Shown: piece by piece, positions 22,793 to 29,043 of the stretch
How the letters are laid out: each line of letters starts with the position of its first letter
How positions within the stretch are numbered: the first letter of the stretch is position 1
Source: a virus
IMG/VR virus record: IMGVR_UViG_3300046542_000169
Span: 1 to 38,585 of that record
Reading direction: 5' to 3' (one strand)
Length of the DNA: 38,585 nucleotides
Program-made: the position numbers and the translations under genes
Notes under the pieces: model-generated
The model's database searches: none
Seen by the model: only the letters and a program-made list of their open reading frames with translations
What the model was told of the DNA's origin: nothing

Positions 22793-22989
22793 GCCGCGCT
22801 CCTTGGCCGATGCGCGACGATCGCGTTCAGCCTTTTGCAGTAGTGGTTGAACTCTGCAGCAGTTATCTGCTCGGCCTGCATGCAGTTGGTGATGTGTCGC
22901 AGCACCAGCACTTCGTAGCCTTCTGGACAGCTAGCGTGTGAGAGTTCGTCAAGGTCTTCGTCGATCAGGATATGGGCGCTAATCTTCAT
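22789..22989 (-). CDS. Small early protein, unknown
   Basis: A 66-residue protein with an acidic start ('MKISAHILIDEDLDELS') and a helical, basic end. Both ends overlap neighbours by four bases. No domain recognised. Confidence 0.55.
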   Translation of the reverse strand: MKISAHILIDEDLDELSHASCPEGYEVLVLRHITNCMQAEQITAAEFNHYCKRLNAIVAHRPRSAA

Positions 22990-23411
22990 AACTCCGCGTC
23001 CTCGGCCTGGGCCTTGAGCGCGTCGTCGGCGAGTGGCTCGAGCAGGGATTCGGCGATTTCCCAGAGCTTGCCCATGGGATGGCTGGAGTTCCCGAGCAGC
23101 TCGGCGCTTGCCACCTTGTCGGCGTGCCCGCTCAGTGCCGCGATGACCAGGTAGCCAAGGGATGGGGTAGGGATTTCGCAGTCGGCAAGCCGTTTGTTAA
23201 CGAATTCGTCTACCGCCAAGCCGAATTGGTGAAAGGTCACACCCTGCGGTGCGCGCATCCGGCGCTGGAACTTCACGTCATAGCCAAACCGCACCAGCAT
23301 CTCGGCGGCGCCATAAATCCACTCGGCCCGCGCAATTTCACGGGGGCTTTCGCTCACTGGAGGCGGTAGGCGGTTGTAGAATTCACGTTGAGCAAGTGCT
23401 ATTGCGTTCAT
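22986..23411 (-). CDS. Early protein, unknown
   Basis: A 141-residue helical protein ('ALAQREFYNRLPPPVSESP', 'FHQFGLAVDEFVNKRLAD'). The spacing to the upstream gene is about 20 bases and the stop overlaps the next start. No catalytic motif. Confidence 0.6.
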   Translation of the reverse strand: MNAIALAQREFYNRLPPPVSESPREIARAEWIYGAAEMLVRFGYDVKFQRRMRAPQGVTFHQFGLAVDEFVNKRLADCEIPTPSLGYLVIAALSGHADKVASAELLGNSSHPMGKLWEIAESLLEPLADDALKAQAEDAEL

Positions 23412-23432
23412 GGTCGCCTCCAGAGTGGCGGG

Positions 23433-23693
23433 TCAGTCGTAGTAGTCTTGGTCAGCCAGATATTCGGAATGCTCATTTACAAGCCACTCCTCCATCGACT
23501 CGACTTCTGATTCGGTCATTTGGCTGATGTCTTCTTCCGCACTCCATTCGATTTCGCAACTGCCGTAGTACTCATCGGGGTCGGATGCAGCAGGGCTGAA
23601 AGTTCCTTTCGATCCTGAGAACGAAACGACAGTTAAATTCACGACGAAGTCTTCACCGTCCTTCGTAGTCCAATATTCGTAAGTCCTTTCCAT
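23433..23693 (-). CDS. Acidic small early protein
   Basis: An 86-residue protein starting MERTYEYWTTKDG. The ATG at 23693 has GGAG eight bases upstream and is preferred to a TTG at 23705. The product is very acidic, especially the C-terminal half ('DISQMTESEVESMEEWLVNE'). Such small acidic early proteins sometimes mimic DNA or bind host enzymes; that is only a possibility here. Confidence 0.6.
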   Translation of the reverse strand: MERTYEYWTTKDGEDFVVNLTVVSFSGSKGTFSPAASDPDEYYGSCEIEWSAEEDISQMTESEVESMEEWLVNEHSEYLADQDYYD

Positions 23694-23705
23694 CTCAATC
23701 TCCAA

Positions 23706-23831
23706 TCAGGCGATATACCCGCCCGGCATAGTGGTAATGACCTTGCGAGGTGCGTCATGCATCCGGCCTTTGGCGCAGTCGTGGACGTCGGGGCGGGGCT
23801 TGCGGGGGAGGGGTGGGGTTGTGCGTTTCAT
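23706..23831 (-). CDS. 41-residue Pro/Arg-rich early protein
   Basis: ATG at 23831 overlaps the stop of the 21-codon leader frame. The product MKRTTPPLPRKPRPDVHDCA... is basic and probably unstructured. It is the first gene after the early-left terminator. Confidence 0.5.
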   Translation of the reverse strand: MKRTTPPLPRKPRPDVHDCAKGRMHDAPRKVITTMPGGYIA

Positions 23832-23893
23832 GGCAGGCCACTCAATTGAGCAATAAAAAAGCCGACTCGAAAGCCGGCTTTACTACCTCGCAT
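23828..23893 (-). CDS. 21-codon leader reading frame spanning the early-left terminator
   Basis: ATG at 23893 follows GGGAGG (23897-23902) at three bases. The frame encodes MRGSKAGFRVGFFIAQLSGLP and its TGA overlaps the next gene's ATG. The terminator stem at 23859-23880 lies within it, so a translating ribosome would stop the hairpin from forming. It may be a leader peptide; however, pseudomonad terminators of this type often encode KAGFRVGFF-like frames by chance. Confidence 0.4.
   Translation of the reverse strand: MRGSKAGFRVGFFIAQLSGLP
23853..23880 (-). terminator. Rho-independent terminator in the left early operon
   Basis: Read on the minus strand: AAGCCGGC, loop TTTCGA, GTCGGCTT with one G-U pair, then T6ATT. 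It lies about 970 bases from PL and upstream of nearly all left-operon genes, the position of a tL1-type control terminator. Confidence 0.75.
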
Positions 23894-23946
23894 AGACCTC
23901 CCTACGCGGGGTGATTCGCCTCCTGCTGGAGGGCTTTGACTGTCTG

Positions 23947-24180
23947 TTACATGGCTGCAAATCCTCCGCACTTGGTTGATTGGTGCGTGATGCAGGTGCG
24001 CGCCAGCTTCAAGGCCGCAGCTCCACCGCAACGCTTTTCGGCTCCATCCGCGAGGACTTCGACACCTACTTGGTTACCTGCATTGGAGAAAGTCCTGCCA
24101 GCAACGACATTGGGAACGCTGGACGATTCAAGGCTTTCACCGATACAGGCCTCTCCATCACCATGGAGATATCGGGCCAT
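23947..24180 (-). CDS. Possible 77-residue early protein
   Basis: A 77-residue frame (MARYLHGDGEACIGES...) with a plausible composition and a C-terminal part 'LARTCITHQSTKCGGFAAM'. No good ribosome site is visible before the ATG, and another frame also runs through this stretch. It is kept because it fills the gap in the operon, with low confidence. Confidence 0.4.
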   Translation of the reverse strand: MARYLHGDGEACIGESLESSSVPNVVAGRTFSNAGNQVGVEVLADGAEKRCGGAAALKLARTCITHQSTKCGGFAAM

Positions 24181-24210
24181 TTGCGTCTGGCAAGACGTGT
24201 ACGGAGAGGG

Positions 24211-24474
24211 TTAGGCAGAGAAGAGTTCTTGCTGCTGAGGTTGGGGCTTGCATCGTTGAAGCCCGGCGTGGATGGCTTTCTCCAGGGTGCGAGCATCGCC
24301 TTCCAGATCCTGACGGCACAGAAAGACCGGAGGGATCATCTCGATAGCCTCGCGAAGCTTGGTGGCCTCCCGCTGCAAGCTCGGGATTACAAGGCTCAGC
24401 ATGTTGCCGACGGTGGAGATGTCGAGGCTGCACACGAAGCACAGTTCGATGTATTCGTTCATGTACTTGGGCAT
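24211..24474 (-). CDS. First left-operon gene, helical protein of unknown function
   Basis: The start is at 24474 (MPKYMNEYIELCF), with GGAGAAAG upstream; the frame continues upstream through the structured leader but without coding signal. The 87-residue product is helical ('SLQREATKLREAIEMIPPVF') and ends Gln-rich ('CKPQPQQQELFSA'). It is the first gene after PL, the place where lambda keeps N. It lacks an N-like arginine-rich N-terminus. Confidence 0.6.
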   Translation of the reverse strand: MPKYMNEYIELCFVCSLDISTVGNMLSLVIPSLQREATKLREAIEMIPPVFLCRQDLEGDARTLEKAIHAGLQRCKPQPQQQELFSA

Positions 24475-24840
24475 GGTCTTTCTCCATTGCGTGGCTTTCG
24501 AATGCCTCCCGGGGTTTGAGAGGCAGTCGTAAAGCCAGATGGCGATCCGGAAACAGCCAGATGCCATCTGAGGTTGATGCAGGTGGCCTCGTTGCGAGGA
24601 GTGTTGCTTCGTCCGCATCCCAAAGCACCCAGTCCCCTAGGTGCTTCAGTGATGCTTTCCACCGTGACCCGCTACTGGCGGCCGTCACCGGTTTGAATCT
24701 CTATGTCAAAGAACTTGGCTCAAGTCGGTCCTCTTGGGAGAGGGCTTGGAGATCACTTCGCTGATCCCGGGCTATCTGGCGGCTTCACCAGTCGTGTTGC
24801 GGGTCCTGTTAGGCCCTGGCGCCTCGGTATTCTGTGGCGT
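24475..24840 (-). promoter_or_regulatory. Structured untranslated leader of the PL transcript
   Basis: About 366 bases from the predicted PL start to the first gene hold no convincing gene. Three inverted repeats can form in the RNA: AAGCACC/GGTGCTT (24623-24646), an eight-base CAGATGGC/GCCATCTG stem (24536-24570) and TGCCTC/GAGGCA (24503-24525). The last lies just before the ribosome site. The leader could hold an antitermination element or control translation. Confidence 0.45.
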
Positions 24841-24847
24841 TGAAGTG

Positions 24848-24876
24848 AATATAAGCCTGCTTATCGCATCGGTCAA
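24848..24876 (-). promoter_or_regulatory. Early left promoter PL
   Basis: On the minus strand: -35 TTGACC (24871-24876), 17-base spacer, -10 TATATT (24848-24853). Both boxes overlap the two OL operators. Transcription would start near 24841 and run left into the recombination genes. Confidence 0.82.
24851..24864. promoter_or_regulatory. Operator OL, site 1
   Basis: ATAAGCCTGCTTAT, a 14-base dyad matching ATAAGCNNGCTTAT exactly. It covers the -10 side of PL. Confidence 0.8.
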
Positions 24877-24889
24877 TAAGATTGCTTAT
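24876..24889. promoter_or_regulatory. Operator OL, site 2
   Basis: ATAAGATTGCTTAT, one mismatch to the consensus, centred 25 bp from the first OL site and touching the -35 box of PL. Confidence 0.75.
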
Positions 24890-24905
24890 ATATTTTTCAT
24901 GAGAC

Positions 24906-24932
24906 GAAAAAAATCCCGCTCAGTGGCGGGAT
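24906..24932 (-). terminator. Terminator of the repressor-lipoprotein operon
   Basis: On the minus strand: ATCCCGC, loop CACTGA, GCGGGAT, then a run of T and CG. It lies just after the lipoprotein stop and just before PL, so lysogenic transcription would not read into the early left genes. Confidence 0.85.
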
Positions 24933-24954
24933 GTGCTGTGTAGATCGGCGGTGG

Positions 24955-25497
24955 TTAGATCGCTTGGCCCTTAGGTTTTGGTGCCTTCTCGGCAGGCTGT
25001 TGAGAATCAACCCCAGCCGCATCCCTGGCAAGCAGGCAAATAGCCTCGGCAATCGTCGCAGCTATTGTTCCTCCACTGAACACGAAATCATTGCTCCATA
25101 AGACTTTTCCATCCATGCCATAGGCATAAATCGAACCGTGCTCAATCCCGCAGTCTTGGGCTCTGACTGTCCATTGAACGAAATATACATCTTTGGTCGT
25201 CAGATCAATTTGTCTACCCATCAAGACAGCCAGGTAGTTGCCGCTGGTGTCCCTGTCGAACCTGAATGAACCGCGCTTTATTTGATAGGCAAGATTCTCT
25301 GCCGATCCGACCTCAACCCAATCTGTATTAGCTTTAGGCTCAGATTGAGACGGCTGGGCTGGTACAGGCTGGGAGTCCGTTCTTATCTGGTGCGCAGGCG
25401 CCGGCTCGGATATAGGCGTAGATTCTGGTGCTGGCAGCTGCAAAATACAGCCAGTCATGGAGCATGCTATTAGGGTGATCAGAGCCGATTTGCGCAT
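24955..25497 (-). CDS. Lipoprotein co-directional with the repressor (lysogenic conversion / exclusion candidate)
   Basis: A 180-residue protein. Residues 1-17 form a lipoprotein signal: basic start (MRKSA), hydrophobic core (LITLIACS) and lipobox MTGC with Cys17; residue 18 is Ile, which favours the outer membrane. A Pro/Ser-rich linker (about 20-55) precedes a compact domain with beta segments ('YAYGMDGKVLWSNDFVFSGG') and Cys/Ala-rich helix. It starts 12 bases after the repressor stop and ends before a strong terminator, so it should be made with CI in lysogens. Surface lipoproteins in this place can block infection by related phages; that role is inferred. Confidence 0.7.
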   Translation of the reverse strand: MRKSALITLIACSMTGCILQLPAPESTPISEPAPAHQIRTDSQPVPAQPSQSEPKANTDWVEVGSAENLAYQIKRGSFRFDRDTSGNYLAVLMGRQIDLTTKDVYFVQWTVRAQDCGIEHGSIYAYGMDGKVLWSNDFVFSGGTIAATIAEAICLLARDAAGVDSQQPAEKAPKPKGQAI

Positions 25498-25509
25498 ATG
25501 AACTCCATG

Positions 25510-26238
25510 TCATTTGCGGCGTGGCGAGCGCCTTACAGTTGACCACCAAAAGACCCGACCAAGCATTCGAACATCCTCGGCGAACTGTTCGGCGGTCATG
25601 ATCTCATCGGGGAAGTCTTCAGAGTTCTCGCTGCGAATCCTGACGCTACCACCTGGTAGTCGGTGCAGGTATTTCACCCGGAGCATGCCCATATGATTGA
25701 AGGCGTAAATTTCGCCATCAATGATTGAGGTGTCATCCAGGTCAAAGCCGATCGCCGCACCATCCAAGATCAGGCGCTCCATGCTGCGTCCTTTGATCCT
25801 GGCGCAAGCAGCACTCTTTGCGTCAACGCCAGCCGCTTTTAGCGTTGCGCCGCTGAACCGCAGCTTCCGATCGGCAATTTCAACGACTTCAGACATACCT
25901 TGTCCACCGGCAAATTCGACTTCTGCAAAGTACGGTATTTCATGCTCGTCGTCATCTAACGTTTCACCGTCCTCCCACGCGTCTAAATCGCCTAATAGCT
26001 CGGCGTTAGCCTCAATGTGGGTTAGTCGTCCTTTCATCTCGCCAATACCATCAGAGAGCCATATCGCGCTAACCCCACAGGCATGGGCGATCTTCGCGAT
26101 ATGCGCGCTTTGTAGGTTCTTCCCGGTTTCGAGTTGGGAGATGACTGGCTGCTCAACGCCGACCAGCTCTGCGAGCTTTTTTTGAGTCAGGCGGGCGCCC
26201 TGGCGAGCCATTTTGATGCGATTGGCAAGAGTATTCAT
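25510..26238 (-). CDS. CI-type phage repressor (HTH + S24 autoprotease)
   Basis: A 242-residue protein; the ATG at 26238 is used, not the TTG at 26274, which lies among operators. Residues about 5-65 form an HTH_3 domain ('LTQKKLAELVGVEQPVISQL'). Residues about 100-215 form the LexA/S24 part: Ala110-Gly111 is the likely self-cleavage bond in 'EVEFAGGQG', Ser152 ('KGRSMERL') and Lys189 ('RVKYL') the catalytic pair. RecA-promoted cleavage would induce the prophage. The start codon lies only a few bases from the predicted PRM start, so the mRNA may be almost leaderless, as with lambda cI. Confidence 0.93.
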   Translation of the reverse strand: MNTLANRIKMARQGARLTQKKLAELVGVEQPVISQLETGKNLQSAHIAKIAHACGVSAIWLSDGIGEMKGRLTHIEANAELLGDLDAWEDGETLDDDEHEIPYFAEVEFAGGQGMSEVVEIADRKLRFSGATLKAAGVDAKSAACARIKGRSMERLILDGAAIGFDLDDTSIIDGEIYAFNHMGMLRVKYLHRLPGGSVRIRSENSEDFPDEIMTAEQFAEDVRMLGRVFWWSTVRRSPRRK

Positions 26239-26247
26239 CTTCACAAC

Positions 26248-26274
26248 GTTATAAGCCCTCTTATCTTCTTGCAA
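26248..26274 (-). promoter_or_regulatory. Repressor promoter PRM
   Basis: On the minus strand: -10 TATAAC (26248-26253) with upstream -35-like TTTGCA/TTGCAA near 26269-26275 (spacer 15-16). The -10 overlaps the first OR site, which would give negative self-control at high repressor level. The -35 is poor, as expected for an activated promoter. Confidence 0.6.
26251..26264. promoter_or_regulatory. Operator OR, repressor-proximal site
   Basis: ATAAGCCCTCTTAT, one mismatch to ATAAGCNNGCTTAT. It covers the PRM -10 and corresponds in position to lambda OR3. Confidence 0.75.
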
Positions 26275-26297
26275 ATAAGCCTCCGTATCCCTACGAT
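26269..26297 (+). promoter_or_regulatory. Early right promoter PR
   Basis: -35 TTGCAA (26269-26274), 17-base spacer, -10 TACGAT (26292-26297). The middle OR site fills the spacer. Transcription would begin about 26304 and enter cro. Confidence 0.78.
26275..26288. promoter_or_regulatory. Operator OR, middle site
   Basis: ATAAGCCTCCGTAT, two mismatches to the consensus, centred 24 bp from the repressor-proximal site. It lies inside the PR spacer. Confidence 0.6.
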
Positions 26298-26311
26298 ATA
26301 AGCAGGCTTAT
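26298..26311. promoter_or_regulatory. Operator OR, cro-proximal site
   Basis: ATAAGCAGGCTTAT, a perfect match to the dyad consensus, centred 23 bp from the middle site. It ends one base before the AGGAGG ribosome site of cro. Confidence 0.8.
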
Positions 26312-26326
26312 CAGGAGGGCTCTCGA

Positions 26327-26539
26327 ATGACCCCTATCGAACGACTCGTTGACTACTTCGACGGACAGACCAAGACAGCGCTTGCCCTCGGGGTTTCTCA
26401 GCCAACGGTCTCGTACTGGGTGACCGGAACCCATCGCATAAGCGCAGAAAAAGCATTTCTTGCCGAGGACTTGACCAGCGGAGCTGTTACGGCTCGCGAG
26501 CTCGTTACCGGCATCAGTCAATCTCAAACAGCCGCTTAA
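26327..26539 (+). CDS. cro: Cro-like repressor
   Basis: A 70-residue HTH protein diverging from the repressor gene. 'GQTKTALALGVSQPTVSYWV' is the helix-turn-helix, of the YdaS/Cro type. AGGAGG at 26313-26318 precedes the ATG. As first gene of the PR operon with the operators just upstream, it should oppose CI by binding the same sites and shutting PRM. Confidence 0.85.
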   Translation: MTPIERLVDYFDGQTKTALALGVSQPTVSYWVTGTHRISAEKAFLAEDLTSGAVTARELVTGISQSQTAA

Positions 26540-26571
26540 CACACCTCATCAGCCACATAGGAAACACCAGC

Positions 26572-26772
26572 ATGTACATGGACCCCAATCAAAAGCGCGC
26601 CATTCCGGTGAAGGTTCGTTTTGAACCTGTGCTGGATCGGATCCTGCGTAAGGCCGCCACCAAAACCCGCATGCAACACGCGACCTACCTCTACGAAATC
26701 ATCGAATGGGCCGTAGCCAACGGCGTGATCGAAGAGCTCATGCAGGATAAGCAAGAAGATATCGCGGGCTGA
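26572..26772 (+). CDS. Small ribbon-helix-helix-like early regulator
   Basis: A 66-residue protein. 'AIPVKVRFEPVLDRILRKAA' reads as a beta strand then helix, followed by 'QHATYLYEIIEWAVANGVIE' as second helix, which fits an Arc-like ribbon-helix-helix fold. It holds the place of lambda cII but is not similar to it. DNA binding is inferred. Confidence 0.6.
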   Translation: MYMDPNQKRAIPVKVRFEPVLDRILRKAATKTRMQHATYLYEIIEWAVANGVIEELMQDKQEDIAG

Positions 26773-26791
26773 AGCCCCTTTGGAGGGCCGA

Positions 26792-26998
26792 ATGACCATC
26801 GAGCGAGAAAAGCTTCCGCCTGCAACGCGGAAGAAAGTGGATGAGTTGATGCGCATAAACGGCTGGGACTTCAGTCGTGCGATCAACGAAATGACTGAGA
26901 CCGCAATCGCCAGTGGTGCGCTTTCAGAGGTTGGAAAGAAGAAGGCCAAGGTCCTTCAACTGGTGACCCCAATGAGGGCCTCCGGCAGGGACTCTTAA
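26792..26998 (+). CDS. Small helical early protein, possible regulator
   Basis: A 68-residue basic protein; the ATG at 26792 with GGAGGG is preferred over a TTG at 26780. The helical core 'KKVDELMRINGWDFSRAINE' followed by 'MTETAIASGAL' has a layout like the previous gene's product, so the two may be paralogous ribbon-helix-helix proteins. Function unknown. Confidence 0.55.
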   Translation: MTIEREKLPPATRKKVDELMRINGWDFSRAINEMTETAIASGALSEVGKKKAKVLQLVTPMRASGRDS

Positions 26999-27033
26999 GG
27001 GTAATCCAGAGGGCCTCTGCCAAATCCGAGACG

Positions 27034-27058
27034 AAAAAAAGCCACCGGGCATGGTGGC
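27034..27058 (-). terminator. Hairpin that reads as a terminator on the minus strand
   Basis: GCCACC (27041-27046), loop GGGCAT, GGTGGC (27053-27058). On the minus strand a run of seven T follows; on the plus strand only TCTTCT follows. It therefore terminates best against the direction of the surrounding genes, though it may also work weakly as a tR1-like site. Confidence 0.6.
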
Positions 27059-27088
27059 TCTTCTACAGCAATTTCAGCGAGAACCATT

Positions 27089-28048
27089 ATGGCAGCACTA
27101 CATGCGATAAGCAAAGGTCGGTTGAGGATGCAGCTCACTGAATTAGCCGGAAGCGCCGTTGCCGTATACCCGGCATTCAGGCGTGTGTTGGGTCTGAGCG
27201 CATCTGCCGCTCAATTCCTATCCCAGGCTGTCTACTGGACCGAGAAAACCGACGACGGCTGGTTCTACAAAACCGAGTCGGAATGGGAACAGGAGATCGG
27301 CCTGTCGAACAAAGAAGTTCGCACGGCGCGTCGCTGCCTGGCTCAAATTCAGTTGCTGGCAGAAGTGCGAAAAGGCGTCCCGGCCAAGATGCATTTCCGG
27401 ATAGACACCGATCTTCTGCTTGGCTACCTGTCGGGCGAAACTCCTATCCCAGAAATGCCCAAAGAGCACAACAAGTCCTGCCCAAACGGCACAACTGGTT
27501 CTGCCCAAACGGCACAACTTGTCCTGCCGGAAGGGGCGGACAAGTGCGACCGTAACGGCACAACTATTACAGAGATTACACAGAAGACTACAGCAGAGAC
27601 TACGGCATTGGTGCTCGCTCCAGCTTCGCCGAAGCGCGCCGCGAAAAAATCCGATGCCGGAACCGACGAAGCCAAACAGTCTGCCTGCCGTGAAATCTGG
27701 GCCTCGTACAGCGATGCCTACCAGATTCGCTACCAAGCCGCCCCAGTACGCAACGCAAAGGTCAATCGCAACGTTGTCGACCTCTGGAAACGCCTGGGCT
27801 CGGAAGCGGCCGCAGTCGCAGGGTTCTACGTCGGTATCAACGACTCCTACCTGATCCGCAATTGCCACGACCTCGGGTCGCTGCTGGTGAAAGCGGAGTC
27901 CTACCGCACCCAGTGGGCAACGAATCGCCAGATGAACGCCACGACTGCCCAACAGATCGAGCGCAAACAGGCGAACCTCCAAGCCGGACAGGAAGCTGCA
28001 CAGCGGATCATGAGTCGCGAAGGGAGGAAGGAAAATGAATTCCTCTGA
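27089..28048 (+). CDS. O-like replication initiator containing origin iterons
   Basis: A 319-residue protein. The N-terminal 110 residues look like a winged helix-turn-helix DNA-binding domain ('RVLGLSASAAQFLSQAVYWT', 'WEQEIGLSNKEVRTARRCLA'). A low-complexity linker (about 125-195) is encoded by iteron DNA, and a helical C-terminal domain follows. This layout is that of lambda O-like initiators with the origin inside the gene. An in-frame ATG at 27131 is an alternative start. The end overlaps the next gene. Confidence 0.7.
   Translation: MAALHAISKGRLRMQLTELAGSAVAVYPAFRRVLGLSASAAQFLSQAVYWTEKTDDGWFYKTESEWEQEIGLSNKEVRTARRCLAQIQLLAEVRKGVPAKMHFRIDTDLLLGYLSGETPIPEMPKEHNKSCPNGTTGSAQTAQLVLPEGADKCDRNGTTITEITQKTTAETTALVLAPASPKRAAKKSDAGTDEAKQSACREIWASYSDAYQIRYQAAPVRNAKVNRNVVDLWKRLGSEAAAVAGFYVGINDSYLIRNCHDLGSLLVKAESYRTQWATNRQMNATTAQQIERKQANLQAGQEAAQRIMSREGRKENEFL
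27458..27572 (+). repeat. 23-bp iterons, candidate replication origin
   Basis: Tandem 23-bp units at 27458-27480, 27481-27503, 27504-27526 and, after one degenerate unit, 27550-27572. The shared core is (A/C)GGCACAACTNGTNCTG. Since 23 is not a multiple of three, each unit is read in another frame, so the DNA and not the protein is conserved. AT-richer DNA follows. This matches initiator-binding iterons. Confidence 0.75.
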
Positions 28049-28835
28049 CCGCATGAGCAACGAGCAGATCGCTCGCCTGGCCCTGGCTATCGCGGCAACT
28101 GCTGAAGTTCTCGGCCAAACCATCACGACCGAAGCAGCCGAGATGATGGCTGACGATCTTGCTGATTACCCTGCAGATGTAATCGGCATGTCGCTGAAGG
28201 CCTGCCGCCGGGAACTGACCGGCAAGCTCACTTTGGCCGCAATCCTCCAGCGCATTCAGGCGTCTGACGGCCGCCCGGGCAAGGACGAAGCATGGTCGAT
28301 CGCCCTTGAGGCTGCCGACGAAAGCGCAACCGTGGTGATGACTGCCGAGATCCTGCAGGCCATGACTGCCGCGCAACCGGTTCTCGACCTTGGCGACAAG
28401 GTTGGTGCCCGTATGGCCTTCCTCAGCGCCTACGAGCGGCTGGTTGCTCTGGCCCGGGCAGAAGCTGTGCCGGCTACCTGGAGTGTTTCCCTCGGCTTCG
28501 ATCCTGCTCGCCGTGTGACTGCCATCGAGTCGGCTGTTCGGATGCAGCTCATCAGCCAGCAAGCCGGTGCGCAGTATCTGTCCGACCTGCGTGTGGCGCC
28601 GATCACCACTGATGGCCAGGCCATTGCCGGGCTGCTGACTGGGAAGGTCGTGCAGCCGTCACCAAAGCTGCGCGAAAAACTCGCCGAAGTCCGTTTGATC
28701 GTCACCGCCGCCAAGGCTCGCCAAGACCGCGAAAAACTCAAGAAGGCCCAGGCTGACCGGGTCGACACATATCTGCGCAAGCGCCAGACACGGGCCGCTA
28801 TTGCCGCAATGCAAAAGGAACTGACCCATGTCTGA
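28035..28835 (+). CDS. P-like replication protein, probable helicase loader
   Basis: A 266-residue protein starting inside the end of the initiator gene. The first part is helical ('LAIAATAEVLGQTITTEAAE', 'VIGMSLKACRRELTGKLTLA' followed by AILQRI), as in phage P-type proteins, and the C-terminus is a charged helix. O and P genes are adjacent in lambda-like phages; P brings the host DnaB helicase to the origin. No Walker motif is seen, so it would not be a DnaC-type ATPase. Assignment is mainly by place. Confidence 0.55.
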   Translation: MNSSDRMSNEQIARLALAIAATAEVLGQTITTEAAEMMADDLADYPADVIGMSLKACRRELTGKLTLAAILQRIQASDGRPGKDEAWSIALEAADESATVVMTAEILQAMTAAQPVLDLGDKVGARMAFLSAYERLVALARAEAVPATWSVSLGFDPARRVTAIESAVRMQLISQQAGAQYLSDLRVAPITTDGQAIAGLLTGKVVQPSPKLREKLAEVRLIVTAAKARQDREKLKKAQADRVDTYLRKRQTRAAIAAMQKELTHV

Positions 28836-29043
28836 TATCTGTGATGAAACCGACGAAGTAATCGAGCAAATTCGCGAGCGTGCACTTGCCCAGATCCCCC
28901 GTTACACCGGCATCAGTGCCACTGAGTGCGAGTGCGGCGAAGAGATCCCGGAAGGCCGTCGTGTGGCTATTCCGGGGGTGCAGCTGTGCGTTGGCTGTGC
29001 TGAGCGGGAAGCGCTGGTGAAGCAGGGAGTGCGGCGGCTATGA
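28828..29043 (+). CDS. TraR/DksA-type zinc-finger protein
   Basis: A 71-residue protein with a C4 zinc finger: 'CECGEEIPEGRRVAIPGVQL' followed by CVGC. The N-terminal helix is acidic. Small TraR-like proteins bind the secondary channel of RNA polymerase and can copy the effect of ppGpp. Overlaps on both sides show close coupling to the replication and nin-type genes. Confidence 0.75.
   Translation: MSDICDETDEVIEQIRERALAQIPRYTGISATECECGEEIPEGRRVAIPGVQLCVGCAEREALVKQGVRRL

Noticed and set aside
24158-24688. A 176-codon minus-strand frame across the PL leader and first early gene
   Set aside because: The first part coincides with inverted repeats of the leader and the second with the supported 87-residue gene in another frame. 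The start is a GTG without a good ribosome site.
24734-24943. A 69-codon plus-strand frame through PL
   Set aside because: It overlaps promoter, operators and terminator and lacks a ribosome site.
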